This document shows, piece by piece, positions 14,685 through 26,850 of a stretch of DNA of 64,000 nucleotides (positions are counted from its first letter, which is position 1; each line of letters opens with the position of its first letter). The notes under the pieces are model-generated. The model was not told where the DNA came from and did no database searches. It saw nothing but the letters and a program-made list of their open reading frames with translations. The translations under genes and the position numbers were made by a program. Origin of the DNA: Siniperca chuatsi (Eukaryota; Chordata; Actinopteri; Centrarchiformes; Sinipercidae); the NCBI RefSeq assembly GCF_020085105.1, contig NC_058046.1, positions 5,866,675 through 5,930,674 on the forward strand, given 5' to 3'.

Positions 14685-14800
14685 AAGGCTGGATGACCAA
14701 CCAGACAACTGCTCTGGGATCCCAAAAGCCCCAGGTTCACTCAATTGAGTTATTGACTAGTTGTAATATGATACATTGTAAATTAGTTTAGGAATTTCCT
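14685..14800 (+). repeat. Interspersed repeat family A, short copy
   Basis: aggctggatgaccaaccaga, gcaactgctctgg-type sequence and gccccaggttcact match the head of the copy at 48.5 kb. Truncated. Confidence 0.4.
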
Positions 14801-15014
14801 GGGGCAAGCCAGTATTATTCCAGCACAGGAGTACTGTAGGGCTGCAAGTAATGATTATATTCATTATTGATCTGCCGGTAATTTTCTTAACAGGGGGGTT
14901 AACTGGGTCCTCCAGCAGGTTAATCCAGCCATGATGTCAAGCCAGGGATTCCTAAGCAAGTTTTTAGCCATGCTAGTAGCGTGGCTCTCTATTCATGGCT
15001 CCCAGACGATTAAT

Positions 15015-15350
15015 CTTAATTACTTTGGTGATCTCCTGAATGTTCCTCTAGCGCCACCATGAGGTTGATATTTGTGGTTTTGAGTGAAATGTCTGAACAA
15101 CTATTGGATGGGTTCCCACGAACTTTGGTACACACATTTAAACATTTATATAATCATCAGCTCAAAATTTTAATTGGTTCAACACAATATAAAACTAATA
15201 ACATTCCCATCAGCCTCAGCTTTGTGTTTAGTACTCATTAGCAAATGTTAGCATGCTAACACACTAAATTAAGATGGTGAACATGGTAAACATTACAACA
15301 TTTAGCTACAGCCAGAGCTGCTAACTTAGCCGTAGACTCTTAGTCTTGTA
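15015..15350 (+). repeat. Interspersed repeat family B (TTAGCATGCTAA-rich), copy 1
   Basis: Contains tttggtgatctcctgaatg, ctctagcgccaccatgagg, atgttagcatgctaacacac and ggtgaacatggtaaacatta, ending with ccgtagactcttagtcttg. It shares these blocks in order with 26505-26850 and 30925-31215. Confidence 0.6.
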
Positions 15351-16162
15351 GGAAAAATGCTCCAAGGAGTCAAGTGGCAACAGTGAGTTACAGCATGTTT
15401 CCTGGTAATCTTGCACCTTCCTTTCCAGTGCAAACATCTACACATCAAAAATCTCTCTACAGGAGAGAGGAAGTTTCCCTGTTTGCAGATGTTGCAACAT
15501 GAACATATGAGCCCTGAGAGGATCCTCTATCAACCATATCACTTCCCCTTTCCCCTGCTTCAGCAATGAGGAACAACTAGGTAGCCATTTTACACAGTCC
15601 CTCTCATAGTACATCTGAAGGTGTGTGTGTGTGCAGGGGATGGTTTAGGGTTCTTTCTGGATGGTTAGCCTTATCTTCCCTCCCATGCACATTCACAATG
15701 TATGCTGCGCCAGATGGCCAGAGAACACAGGGCTGCTAATGGTACCACTTGATCATGTCTTTGCTCCACTATAAATCAGTATATTAACAACATACATAAA
15801 TGCCAAACACAGAGCATTTGATTGATCCCCATGTGACGCATAAAGCCATTTCACAAAAGGAGAAAGGACGATGTAGATTTAGCCATGCGTGCAAGTGTTA
15901 GTCCATGGTAGCGATCTCACAGGCATTATCCGCAATTTAAATACATTTACTTGAATCTAATTAGAATGGCTCTTCATGTTTGCATTTAAATATATTTTTA
16001 GTACATAGGTGAGATTACTGATGAACATGTGGGATAAGTTAATTGGCCTGTCTGTATGACTCAATGCTGAAACAGCTTTTATTTTGAAGTTCATTGTAAA
16101 CAAGTGGTTATGAGTTCAAATCCAAGGGAGAGCTATCAAATTCCATGTAAGCCTGCCACAGC

Positions 16163-16164
<2 letters not shown>

Positions 16165-16224
<60 letters not shown>
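16165..16224. repeat. (CA)n microsatellite
   Basis: About 29 uninterrupted CA units followed by a short AT run. Confidence 0.97.
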
Positions 16225-16227
<3 letters not shown>

Positions 16228-16344
16228 TTGTATATATATAATCAAGCACACACAATGGTAAATGAAAGATAGTGTTTCTGTAGTAATACATTACTGCTCC
16301 CATGTGGTGAAAGATTATATTCTAGAATAGGCCTTTCTTACAGC

Positions 16345-16450
16345 AGACATTTTGACTTGTCATAGAAGGAAAAGCACAGGTGTTACTAATAACATTAACG
16401 ATGGCTCTGTTCTATTAAGTGTCCCAGTGAGCCATGACAGTGTGACATTC
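16345..16450. repeat. Second, half copy of the GCACAGGTGT repeat
   Basis: cattttgacttgtcatagaa, then gcacaggtgttactaataac and gatggctctgttc match the inverse of 6650-6765. Only one half is present. Confidence 0.5.
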
Positions 16451-17274
16451 CATAGTATGGAATCAGATTTATGTCAATATAATCAAATAAAACATCTTAA
16501 ATATCAAACAACAATAAGAATTTGAGAGAGAACTGAAGCATAAAAAAATGTCATCTCAAAAGTAAAACTTACAAACAAACTATTGGTTTTTTACTTTTTT
16601 GATAATGTTTCATTTTGCTGATTTAGAACAATTATTCAGCCAAACTCTGAGAAACAGAGATGTAAAGTTGTACATGCACAACATTATTAGCCAGTACTGT
16701 TTCTAAACTTATGATGTAAAACAATAGAAATTGTTTAATTAAATATACTTTTAACACTTTTTAAAAAGGCCTTGTGCAACATACAACAGCTAACCTACGT
16801 AAATAATTTATAATTGATCGTCACCATGTTTTGCGAATAGAAATGTTTTGCTTTGTGATACAATACACCAAAGTCATGAGGCCATATCAAATACATGTTT
16901 CACACTCTTTCAGTCCATTGGTTATTTGAGACCAAAACGCGATTTTTTAGATTAAATTGTAGGTTTTACATGCAGCACAGTCATATGTTTTATTAGCACA
17001 ATTACCTGCTTGTTTAACTACGTTGTTTTTTTAGCCGTGTAAATGAGTAACAAGGATGAAGTAGTCTCCCTGCTTCCAGCAAAGAGGACACTGGTACACA
17101 TTTTGTGATTTGCACATTAATTCTGGCTCCAAATTAATCGGTAGTACAGAGATAAGGGGCTGAGGAGAGGAAGGGAGAAAAAAAGTTATGTTACACAATT
17201 TTGGTAAAAATGCTTTTGCTTTTATATGTAGCTAACGACCATACTAACTCAAATAACATTACCTAGCCATCGTC

Positions 17275-18533
17275 ACCTTATATATGCTTCTTTTAGGCAA
17301 TATTATTAGGAAACACTCCATAAACTTTCATTGTTATGCGGATGATACCCAATTATATCTATCGATCAAGCCAGATGAAACTAATCAGTTAGCTAAACTT
17401 CAGGCATGCCTTAAGGACATAAAAACCTGGATGACCTTCAATTTTCTGATGTTAAGCTCTGAAAGAACTGAAGTTATTGTACTTGACCTCAAAAACCGAG
17501 ATACATTATCAGATCGTTGATCCAGAATCCTGCAGCATGTGTACTGACAAGAACTAGGAAAAGAGATCATATTTCTCCAATATTAGCTTCTCTGCACTGG
17601 CTCCCTGTAAAATCCAGAAAAGAATTTAAAATCCTTCTACTCACCAATGAAGCTCTTAATGGTCAGGCACCATCATATCTTAAAGAGCTCATAATACCCT
17701 CCAAAAGTAGAATGGGAGCTAGAGCCTTCAGCTATCAAACTCCTCTCCTGTGGAATCAGGTCCTACTTTGGATTCGGGCAGCAGACACCATCTCCACATT
17801 TAAGAGTAGGCTTAAGACATTCCTCTTTGATATAGTTTACAGTTAGGGCTGGCTCAGTTGTGTCCTGAACCATCCCTTAGTTATGCTGCTATAGGCCTAG
17901 ACTGCCTGGAGACTTCCCATGATGCACTAAGCTCCTCTCTCCTCCTCTCCCTCTCCATCTGTATGCATTTTTATCCCATTAATACACGTTACTAATGCAA
18001 CATCTCTCTCCCGTAGTTTTGCACTTTCTTGTCTCTCTCCTCTCTCCTTCTGTCGCTTTCAGCAGGTATTTCTGCCTTCGGAGCTGCAGAGACTGGATCT
18101 GTGATTGAGGGCCACCTGCTGGCCCCTGCTCGACGACTACTGCTAGAATTGTTATTAGTCTTATTACTATTATTATAATTTTTATTCCTATCACTGTCAT
18201 TCCTATTATTATTAATATTAATATTACCACTACCATTACATTGTTATTATTTTAAAATTCTATGTGAAATTTGCATTGTGCTTCTCTCTCCCCCTCTCTC
18301 TGTCAAGTCAACCGACAGCGGCAGATGGCCGCCCACCCTGAGTCTGGTTCTGCCCGAGGTTTCTGCCTCTTAAAAGGAAGTGCTTGCTCATGGTGGGATT
18401 TGTTGGGTCTCTGTAAATAATATTTTAAAGAGTACGGTCTAGACCTGCTCTTTAGGAAAGGTGCAATGAGATAACTTCTGTTATGAATTGGCGCTATATA
18501 AATAAAATTTAATTGAATTGAATTAACACATTG
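17275..18533 (+). mobile_element. L2/CR1-type LINE, 5'-truncated with internal deletion, complete 3' end
   Basis: The first part (17284-17520) encodes a reverse-transcriptase palm fragment with the catalytic motif YADDTQLYLS. After an internal deletion, 17517-17846 encodes the C-terminal region with the LASLHWLPVKSR motif typical of this group. The 3' UTR (17850-18533) includes a pyrimidine-rich part, a run of ATT-rich triplets near 18160-18250, and a terminal part with CTATATAAATAAAATTTAATTG and an (ATTGA) tail. The same 3' end recurs three times elsewhere in the window. Not able to move: no endonuclease and a broken frame. Confidence 0.8.
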
Positions 18534-19199
18534 TAAACAGATTTCATAGAGACTATTTCTTTGTTAGAAAGTAGTTCTAACAAAAACTGTTCTCAGCAAG
18601 GGCTGTGAATTATGCAGAGTAATGAGCAACATGTTTTGGAAAGACAAGTTGTTGTTGAATTTTTTACATTTATACTGCGAACACCACAAATTAAATTCCA
18701 ATCACCTCCATTGTATTGTGGTGGAGGTGGAAATCTCAGAATTAATTTAGGTGAACTGATCCTTTAAAACCTCATTTGTATTCCATGTTGTTTGAAATAC
18801 TCCCAGTGCTAATGATAATCTCAGAATTATGACTGCAAAATTATCATTTTGTTTAAAGTTCAGAAATGCAAGATAAGATTAGAAATATGGTATCAGCTAA
18901 ATACTCAAAACACAAACACAATGAATTCAATTAAACTTAAGAAGCTTTTAATGTGGGAAAAGTCACCAATTCCTATTCCTGTGCATTTCTTGTACTTCAT
19001 GAACAAAACAATTCTTATTATGTGCATGATGTTAATACCTCACTGAAAGCTATAACCCATCCAACATCATATATTGCCTTTGAGTATTTGCTCTTGTAAG
19101 CTAACCTGTTTCTCCTCAGTCTGCAGGTCCTCTGTGCCATTTATCTAGCCCTGCCTCTTGTGTTGGAATGGGGATGTGTCAGGATGGCCATGATTGTGC
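18534..19199. other. Intergenic upstream of the Bcl-2 gene
   Basis: Directly follows the LINE tail. It probably contains the promoter, but no TATA or CpG island is clear. Confidence 0.5.
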
Positions 19200-19395
19200 A
19201 TGTGAGGTTGGAGATCAGTGTCAATTTCCAGCAAGGGCTCTATATTTAGCTGGCAAGGGTACTGGGTGACCCAGTCTGACTGCAACACATACTGTACACA
19301 CTCCTCTGGACCCCAACGCTCTTTCACCTTCTGGTTGTTTCTTTTTTATCGGTGTATGGTGTGTCTTGGTACCACTTGTGTTTCTCATTGAAGAG
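19200..19395 (+). other. Possible non-coding first exon of the Bcl-2 gene
   Basis: A good donor (AAGAG followed by gtgagt) lies at 19395/19396, about 200 bp before the coding exon, which makes a 5' untranslated exon ending at 19395 plausible. The left limit is arbitrary because I cannot place a transcription start. No protein similarity is seen in this stretch. Confidence 0.25.
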
Positions 19396-19507
19396 GTGAG
19401 TTATAAATATTTTTTTCCTGCAATATGCATGTTTATACTGTCATTTTTTCAAATTTCACATTAACAACATCCCCACACCACCATGACAGACTGATGTGAC
19501 TTAGATA

Positions 19508-19573
19508 ATGGCTATGCTGCTTCGCAAGGGAGCTGTCATCTGTGGCCAACTGACAATACAACTTGGTGATTAG
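19508..19573 (+). other. Upstream ORF in the probable 5' leader of the Bcl-2 gene
   Basis: An ATG at 19508 opens a 21-codon reading frame (starts MAMLLRKG) that stops with TAG at 19571-19573, 23 nt before the chosen start of the Bcl-2 homologue and in a different frame. If this stretch is in the mature leader, it could limit translation of the main frame. An alternative is that AG at 19572-19573 or at 19503-19504 is a splice acceptor, which would remove part or all of it. Confidence 0.35.
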
Positions 19574-19596
19574 TGAAGTGGCAATTAGAGGCTACC

Positions 19597-21176
19597 ATGT
19601 GCCAGTTGGAGGTGCCAGAGGCCAGACTGGGCCTGAACAGTCCTGACCCACTGGTGAGAGAGGCTTTTCTGATGGCCCATGACTACATAGACTATGTAAC
19701 CACAGGGGGGGCAGATGGCACCATGGGTCCTGCCCCTACAGCCTGCACTGCAGCCCTGCGCCATGCCGGAGACGAACTCCTCACCCGCTTCCCCATCTTC
19801 TTCAGGCGCTGGCCTCGCGTCTTCCAGGATGTGACAGAGAACACAGCCTGCCCCATGCTCATGAGCATCCTGGATGAGCACTTCTTTCCCCCTGTCCCTG
19901 GGGGGCAGCGCAGGGACCTAGCCTGGAGTGCGGTGCTGTCAGTGTATGTGCTGGCTGGCCAGATGGCTCTGCATTGCCATGAGAGGGGTATGGTGGTGGT
20001 CCTGCGACAGCTGAAGGAGTGTGTGGGGGCCTACGTGGAGAGGGTCATCTGCCCTGAGATACGAGACAAGGGAGGATGGGTAAGTGTTCACAAGTGAATA
20101 TCTACATCTACAGAGAAGATAAAACAAGCAGATTCTCCTTTATAAAGCATCCACCTACTTTAAACCTATGAAACAACAATACATTATAGATTTTTAAGTA
20201 ACTAACTCTAACCCTGCTCGTTCATGTCAAACAACAGTGAAAACCCAATTCCCTGGGGGCACTGCAGTGATGTAGTATTGCTCTTCCATAAACATTAGGG
20301 ACATGTAAGAGACCGATTTAAAAAAGAATAGTTTAAATCGAAGCAGCAGAGGCCGAGATACCCTGACTTTTAGACCTTATGGTTCAAGAAATGGATCCTA
20401 CACTTACCATGATGCAACTTGATAACGTCTTTCATCAGAGCCTGGTAAAAGCCCAATTCTTTCAAACTCCATGGCCCTAGTTTTAAGACAGACTGTTAAA
20501 GAATTGCTGTCTGCATGCCCAAGCAGAGAATACTAAAGTAATGTCACTTTAGTGATTTTCTCAGAATTGACAAAGCTCAACCAGAGTCTCAGCGGACATG
20601 ATACAACTGCTTACAATTACAGGCTGTGTAGTACTTCCTGTGATTAGATCACTACATCAACATCCTTTTTCAAACAAGATGCCATTAAAACTGCTGGTTT
20701 CTAGTGACTTTTGAAACCCAAGTTTTATCAAAATGTACCTATATTTTCACAAGATACTAAAAAACCCTAGTTTGGAAAAAACAATTTAGAAATAAAAAAA
20801 ACATTTCAAACCAAATAAACACACGTCACTTTTGGGCAGTCCTGCCCTCTACCCGCTCCATCAAATACTGCCTTTCTTTCCTAAATTATATGTGAATGCT
20901 CTTATTGCACTGAGGAAGGAAAATGCTCCCCAAATACTGTTTAATGGTGTAATGTACCTTTTGTACAGAATATCCTATTATCACAGTATATTGTACTGAA
21001 ATGTATAATTTCATTTGAAATTTGATCTACTTATTTGTTTCTGACAGCACGGTTTTGTGTCACGCTTTGGGGAGAAGCAGGGCTTGGAGGGCCAGGTGAA
21101 GAAAGTGTGCTGTTGGACCCTGCTGGCATTGGCCATAAGCATCCTCACTTACTTCTTGTGGAAAAGAATGGTTTAG
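19597..21176 (+). CDS. bcl2l16: Bcl-2 family apoptosis regulator, bcl2l16-like (two coding exons)
   Basis: Coding exons are 19597-20079 and 21048-21176, joined by a GT (gtaagt) / AG (ctgacag) intron at a codon boundary. They give 203 residues ending in TAG. Seen in the protein: a BH3-like helix at residues 53-62 (core LRHAGDE), a degenerate BH1 region at about 106-122 that keeps the Trp but lacks the usual NWGR, a BH2 motif GGWHGFVSRF at 159-168 split by the intron right after the Trp, and a C-terminal hydrophobic anchor at about 183-198 followed by KRMV. The intron inside BH2 and the tail anchor are classic for the family. Such proteins sit in the outer mitochondrial or ER membrane and control membrane permeabilisation in apoptosis; whether this one promotes or blocks death cannot be read from sequence. 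The first ATG in an ACC-ATG context is taken as the start; the open frame extends 8 codons upstream without another ATG. The specific bcl2l16 name rests on remembered family resemblance. Confidence 0.85.
20565..20700. repeat. Interspersed repeat family C, copy inside the Bcl-2 gene intron
   Basis: aagctcaaccagagtctcagc, gacatgatacaactgcttac and aggctgtgtagtacttcc align with 52865-52995 and, less well, 50655-50800. Degenerate. Confidence 0.4.
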
Positions 21177-21602
21177 ACAACACTGCCACCTGGTGACCCA
21201 CAACCAGAAAGTCGCCAAGAGTGAGCTACCATATTAATATGTCGCCAGAGGTATTTTACGGTGTATCTTTTATTCTGTAGGAACTTGTCAGTCAGTAAAT
21301 AACTCGGCATGTTATGTTCTGGTGATAAGAGATGTACAAACTTCTGGTATAAGGAGCATTTAAGCCATTCTAATCACATGCTGGCAAAAATTGAGCTAAT
21401 GTTTGTGCACAAGTATATGGCCTTTGATCTGGTATTGTAAACTACTCTGCTGTGACATCCTGTCAACTGTGCATTAAGTCTGCATGTGGTCATTTGGGAT
21501 TATAGAGATTGACCAGGCTGAAATATGTTGAGTCTGTATCTGCTTTATTTATGCTTTTATGACAAGCCCTGGAGAGCAATTGTGTCAGACCATTCACAGT
21601 AC

Positions 21603-21608
21603 AATAAA
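21603..21608 (+). terminator. Poly(A) signal for the Bcl-2 gene
   Basis: AATAAA, about 430 nt after the stop codon and on the same strand. It gives a 3' UTR of roughly 450 nt and stops short of the convergent tubulin gene. Confidence 0.6.
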
Positions 21609-21840
21609 CAGCAAGCTTTAAAACTTAACTTGCGATAATTTAAGCGGTAACTAATCTGTATTTGTAATATTCATTGTACAGTCTCATTTCTGGCAAAATA
21701 CCAGTCATAGTTACACTTTCTGTACAGTGCATCTGCAATATATAAAAATCACCACATACATTTTCAAGCAAGTTCATTATAATAATTTTATCTTAAGTCA
21801 TTGAAACCAGTGAGGCAAATTTCAAATATGCACAAGAACT

Positions 21841-21846
21841 TTTATT
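21841..21846 (-). terminator. Poly(A) signal for the beta-tubulin gene
   Basis: TTTATT on the + strand reads AATAAA on the - strand, about 100 nt past the tubulin stop codon, giving a short 3' UTR. It is about 230 bp from the opposing poly(A) signal of the Bcl-2 gene. Confidence 0.65.
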
Positions 21847-21944
21847 AACATGAACAGCAGACAGAACACTGAAAACTGGGAAAGACTTTGAACGTTACAT
21901 TTCACGGCAAAGATTTGACAGCAGAGCTTTGTAAAAATGGTACA

Positions 21945-24368
<2,424 letters not shown>

Positions 24369-24600
24369 TTTTATTTTTTTCCTGGATGTGGCCTAGACCT
24401 TACGATGAATGACTTCGCTTTTCTTTATGTGCGTGCTCAAAGGATCAGCGCTCTACTTTATACTACAATTAGAACCGCCCTCTACGCCACAGCTCGAATG
24501 TCTATTGGCTGATTCACGCAAGCATCCTTTACAGGCACAAATTTAGACCAATCAAATGTTCAAATGCTTATCCGCCATTGGTCTAATCCGTCTGCCAATC
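24369..24600 (-). promoter_or_regulatory. tubb4b promoter: TATA box and four CCAAT boxes
   Basis: Reading the - strand, a TATAAAG box lies at 24456-24462, about 90 bp upstream of the start codon, implying a leader of about 60 nt. Further upstream are four NF-Y-type boxes in about 100 bp: ATTGG on + at 24504-24508 and 24577-24581 (CCAAT on -), and CCAAT on + at 24548-24552 and 24595-24599. Clustered CCAAT boxes plus a TATA box fit a strongly or cell-cycle-linked expressed gene. This is inferred from motifs only. Confidence 0.6.
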
Positions 24601-25441
24601 ACATTCATCTTAAACGTGTGACAAACGTGTAATCTGTAGACGTTGGCCTACTTCCCTCATGATGGCGGAATAGAAATGCGACACTGACAACAGATTATGT
24701 TCTGCATTTCACAGCCGAACGTTAGCGTCTTGTAAAAACAGTAAAATGTTTTATGTCGCCGATCAAAGTAAAATATTTGGATTTGATCAGTTAGAAGCCA
24801 GCAATCCTAGTTGAGTGCTGTTAGTTAGCTACAGTCCACGTGGCTGACTAACACAAAGGTACAGTGTAGCAGAAGTTTCACTAGCGGAAACTGTCGCAAC
24901 AGAACTGGACAAGACTCACAGTGATTTTCAGTCATGAGCCTCTCAGGTCAAGGAGTCTACAGCTTTTCATTCCAGCTAACGTTAAGCACAACAGCAGCTA
25001 ATTTCACATATTAGTTCCCCTTTGGTTTAGATTGTGCTAATGAGCTACAGTTTTTTTGATAATGAAAAGCTGCATTTGCGGCCTTGATTGTGCATGATTG
25101 AAACAACTAGGCAATGACATCACATTTACAGAAACTGTCCTAATGAATAAAAATCTGTGTGTAGTTATGTCAACATAAAGAAAATAATAGTCATACTGGC
25201 CTGTAAGATTATCAACAAGGCAGAGAACCAAAAAGATCCCTGAAGTGACCTGATAGATGTAACACAGCTAATGTTAATGATCATGTGTGATGGTGAAGTG
25301 CCAACGCAGTAAAGACAGATTTGATTAACTAATTCTCTCACACAGGATGTGCATTACACCAAACAAAACCTCCATAGTCCATGTCTTGTAAAGTGCTTTC
25401 CTCCAGTCAGAATGTAGGCTTTTAACCTTTCGGACTCAGCT
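24601..25441. other. Region upstream of the tubulin promoter
   Basis: Contains a YY1-type ATGGCGGAA at 24661-24669, a common feature of promoters, which may mean transcription starts in the + direction here too. No following exon is supported. Confidence 0.35.
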
Positions 25442-25684
25442 TTTATTTCAATTCAATTCAATTTTATTTATATAGCGCCAATTCATAACAGAAGTTATCT
25501 CATTGCGCTTTTCCTATAGCGTAGGTCTAGACCGTAGTCTTTATAATATTATTTACAGAGACCCAACAAATCCCACCATGAGCAAGCATTTGGCGACAGT
25601 GGCAAGAAAAAACTTCCTTTAAGAGGCAGAAACCTTGGACAGAACCAGACTCAATGGTGGGCGGCCATCTGCCACTGCCGTGTT
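25442..25684 (-). mobile_element. L2-type LINE 3'-end fragment
   Basis: The reverse complement matches the last about 240 bp of the LINE at 17.3-18.5 kb, including the (TTGAA) tail, the TATATAAATAAAATT segment, gtctctgtaaataatatt and the gcagatggccgcccacc part. 5'-truncated. Confidence 0.8.
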
Positions 25685-26504
25685 AGGTTTTGAGTCCATC
25701 TCAGACAGAGCAACTTGCAGATTCATGGTTGATTCTGAAGATAATGTATGAATAAAAATATTCAGCTTTAACGTAAGGTTTAAACATAATGTACAGAAGC
25801 TGGCTCAGACAGAGGATGTTTGGAGAAAAGAAAAGTCTGTACACATTTTTACTGTATTGTATGCTGTAAAGCAGAGTTGTGGAATTAATGCAGATGGGCT
25901 TATTAATAGTTAATCTGAATGCCAGGCAAGAATGTGGCTGCTCCTGCAGTTGCTACGCCATGTCCCTAATGACTGGGGGGAATCACTCCCAGGTGGTTGT
26001 CGCCATGACGATTAGGCTATCTCACTGGGCGTTGTGGACGTCTGTGAATTAGTACAGGGCTTTATATAAGCTTTCCATGGACCTACCCAGCCTTTAGCAC
26101 ATTATCTATGCATACCATACATTTTTTATGTAGATTAGTACTTGTGCAGACTACTAAAGGCTTTCTGAGGGTGTATGAATAGTAATTCATTGAGTGTGTC
26201 CCATTAAATCTAAAAAGTGTTATTATGAGTTCATATTCACTCCAGGGTGGGGGCCAGGCCAGGGTGTTTTTACAGGAACACCAGTGCTATGCTTATCATA
26301 TCATACAGTATGTAGGTCACACTCATAGTCTCTACTGTGTGTGCATTGTAATCTGACACATAAAGGCCTCCTCTGTTTGCTCCATGACAGAGCTATGTCA
26401 CAGAGAGGATGAGTCAGGATACAAGCAAATATGATCAGCTAGCTTGTACTGTGGCGCTATTCCGTTCTCTACATTGGGCCTTGTTTTCAGGCATTTGGTA
26501 TGCA

Positions 26505-26850
26505 CATTCATGTTCCCCTCAGGATGAATTGTAATCACTTTGGGGATCTCTTAGCGCTGCATAATCAAATCAAAAAATGATTTGTCCAGTTTGGTTTTTG
26601 ACCAAATACCTGCAAAACTAATGGTATCAGCTGTACTGTGTGTTTACTGCTAATTTAAGCAAATGTTTGCATGCTAAAAAGCAACAGTAAGATGGTGAAC
26701 ATGGTAAACATTATACCTGCTAAACATTAGCATTGTCATTGTGTGCATGTTAGCATGCTGTTGATAGCATTTAACCCAAAGCACTGCTGTGCCATACAGC
26801 CTCATAGAGCTGCTAGCATGGCTGTAGACTCTTAGTTTTGTTTAGACTAA
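26505..26850 (+). repeat. Interspersed repeat family B, copy 2
   Basis: Contains catgttcccctcaggatga, tttggggatctcttagcgc, gaccaaatacctgcaaaact and agatggtgaacatggtaaac, ending gcatggctgtagactcttag. Same order as the copies at 15.0 and 30.9 kb. Confidence 0.65.

Noticed and set aside
9425-16224. CRISPR-like or other spacer arrays at the CA/AT runs
   Set aside because: These are simple microsatellites with no spacers, in a vertebrate genome.
19585-19881. 98-codon frame on the - strand
   Set aside because: Antisense shadow of the Bcl-2 homologue's first coding exon.
24934-24990. Short frame starting MSLSGQGVYS with a gttaag donor
   Set aside because: Too short, weak start context, and no following exon.
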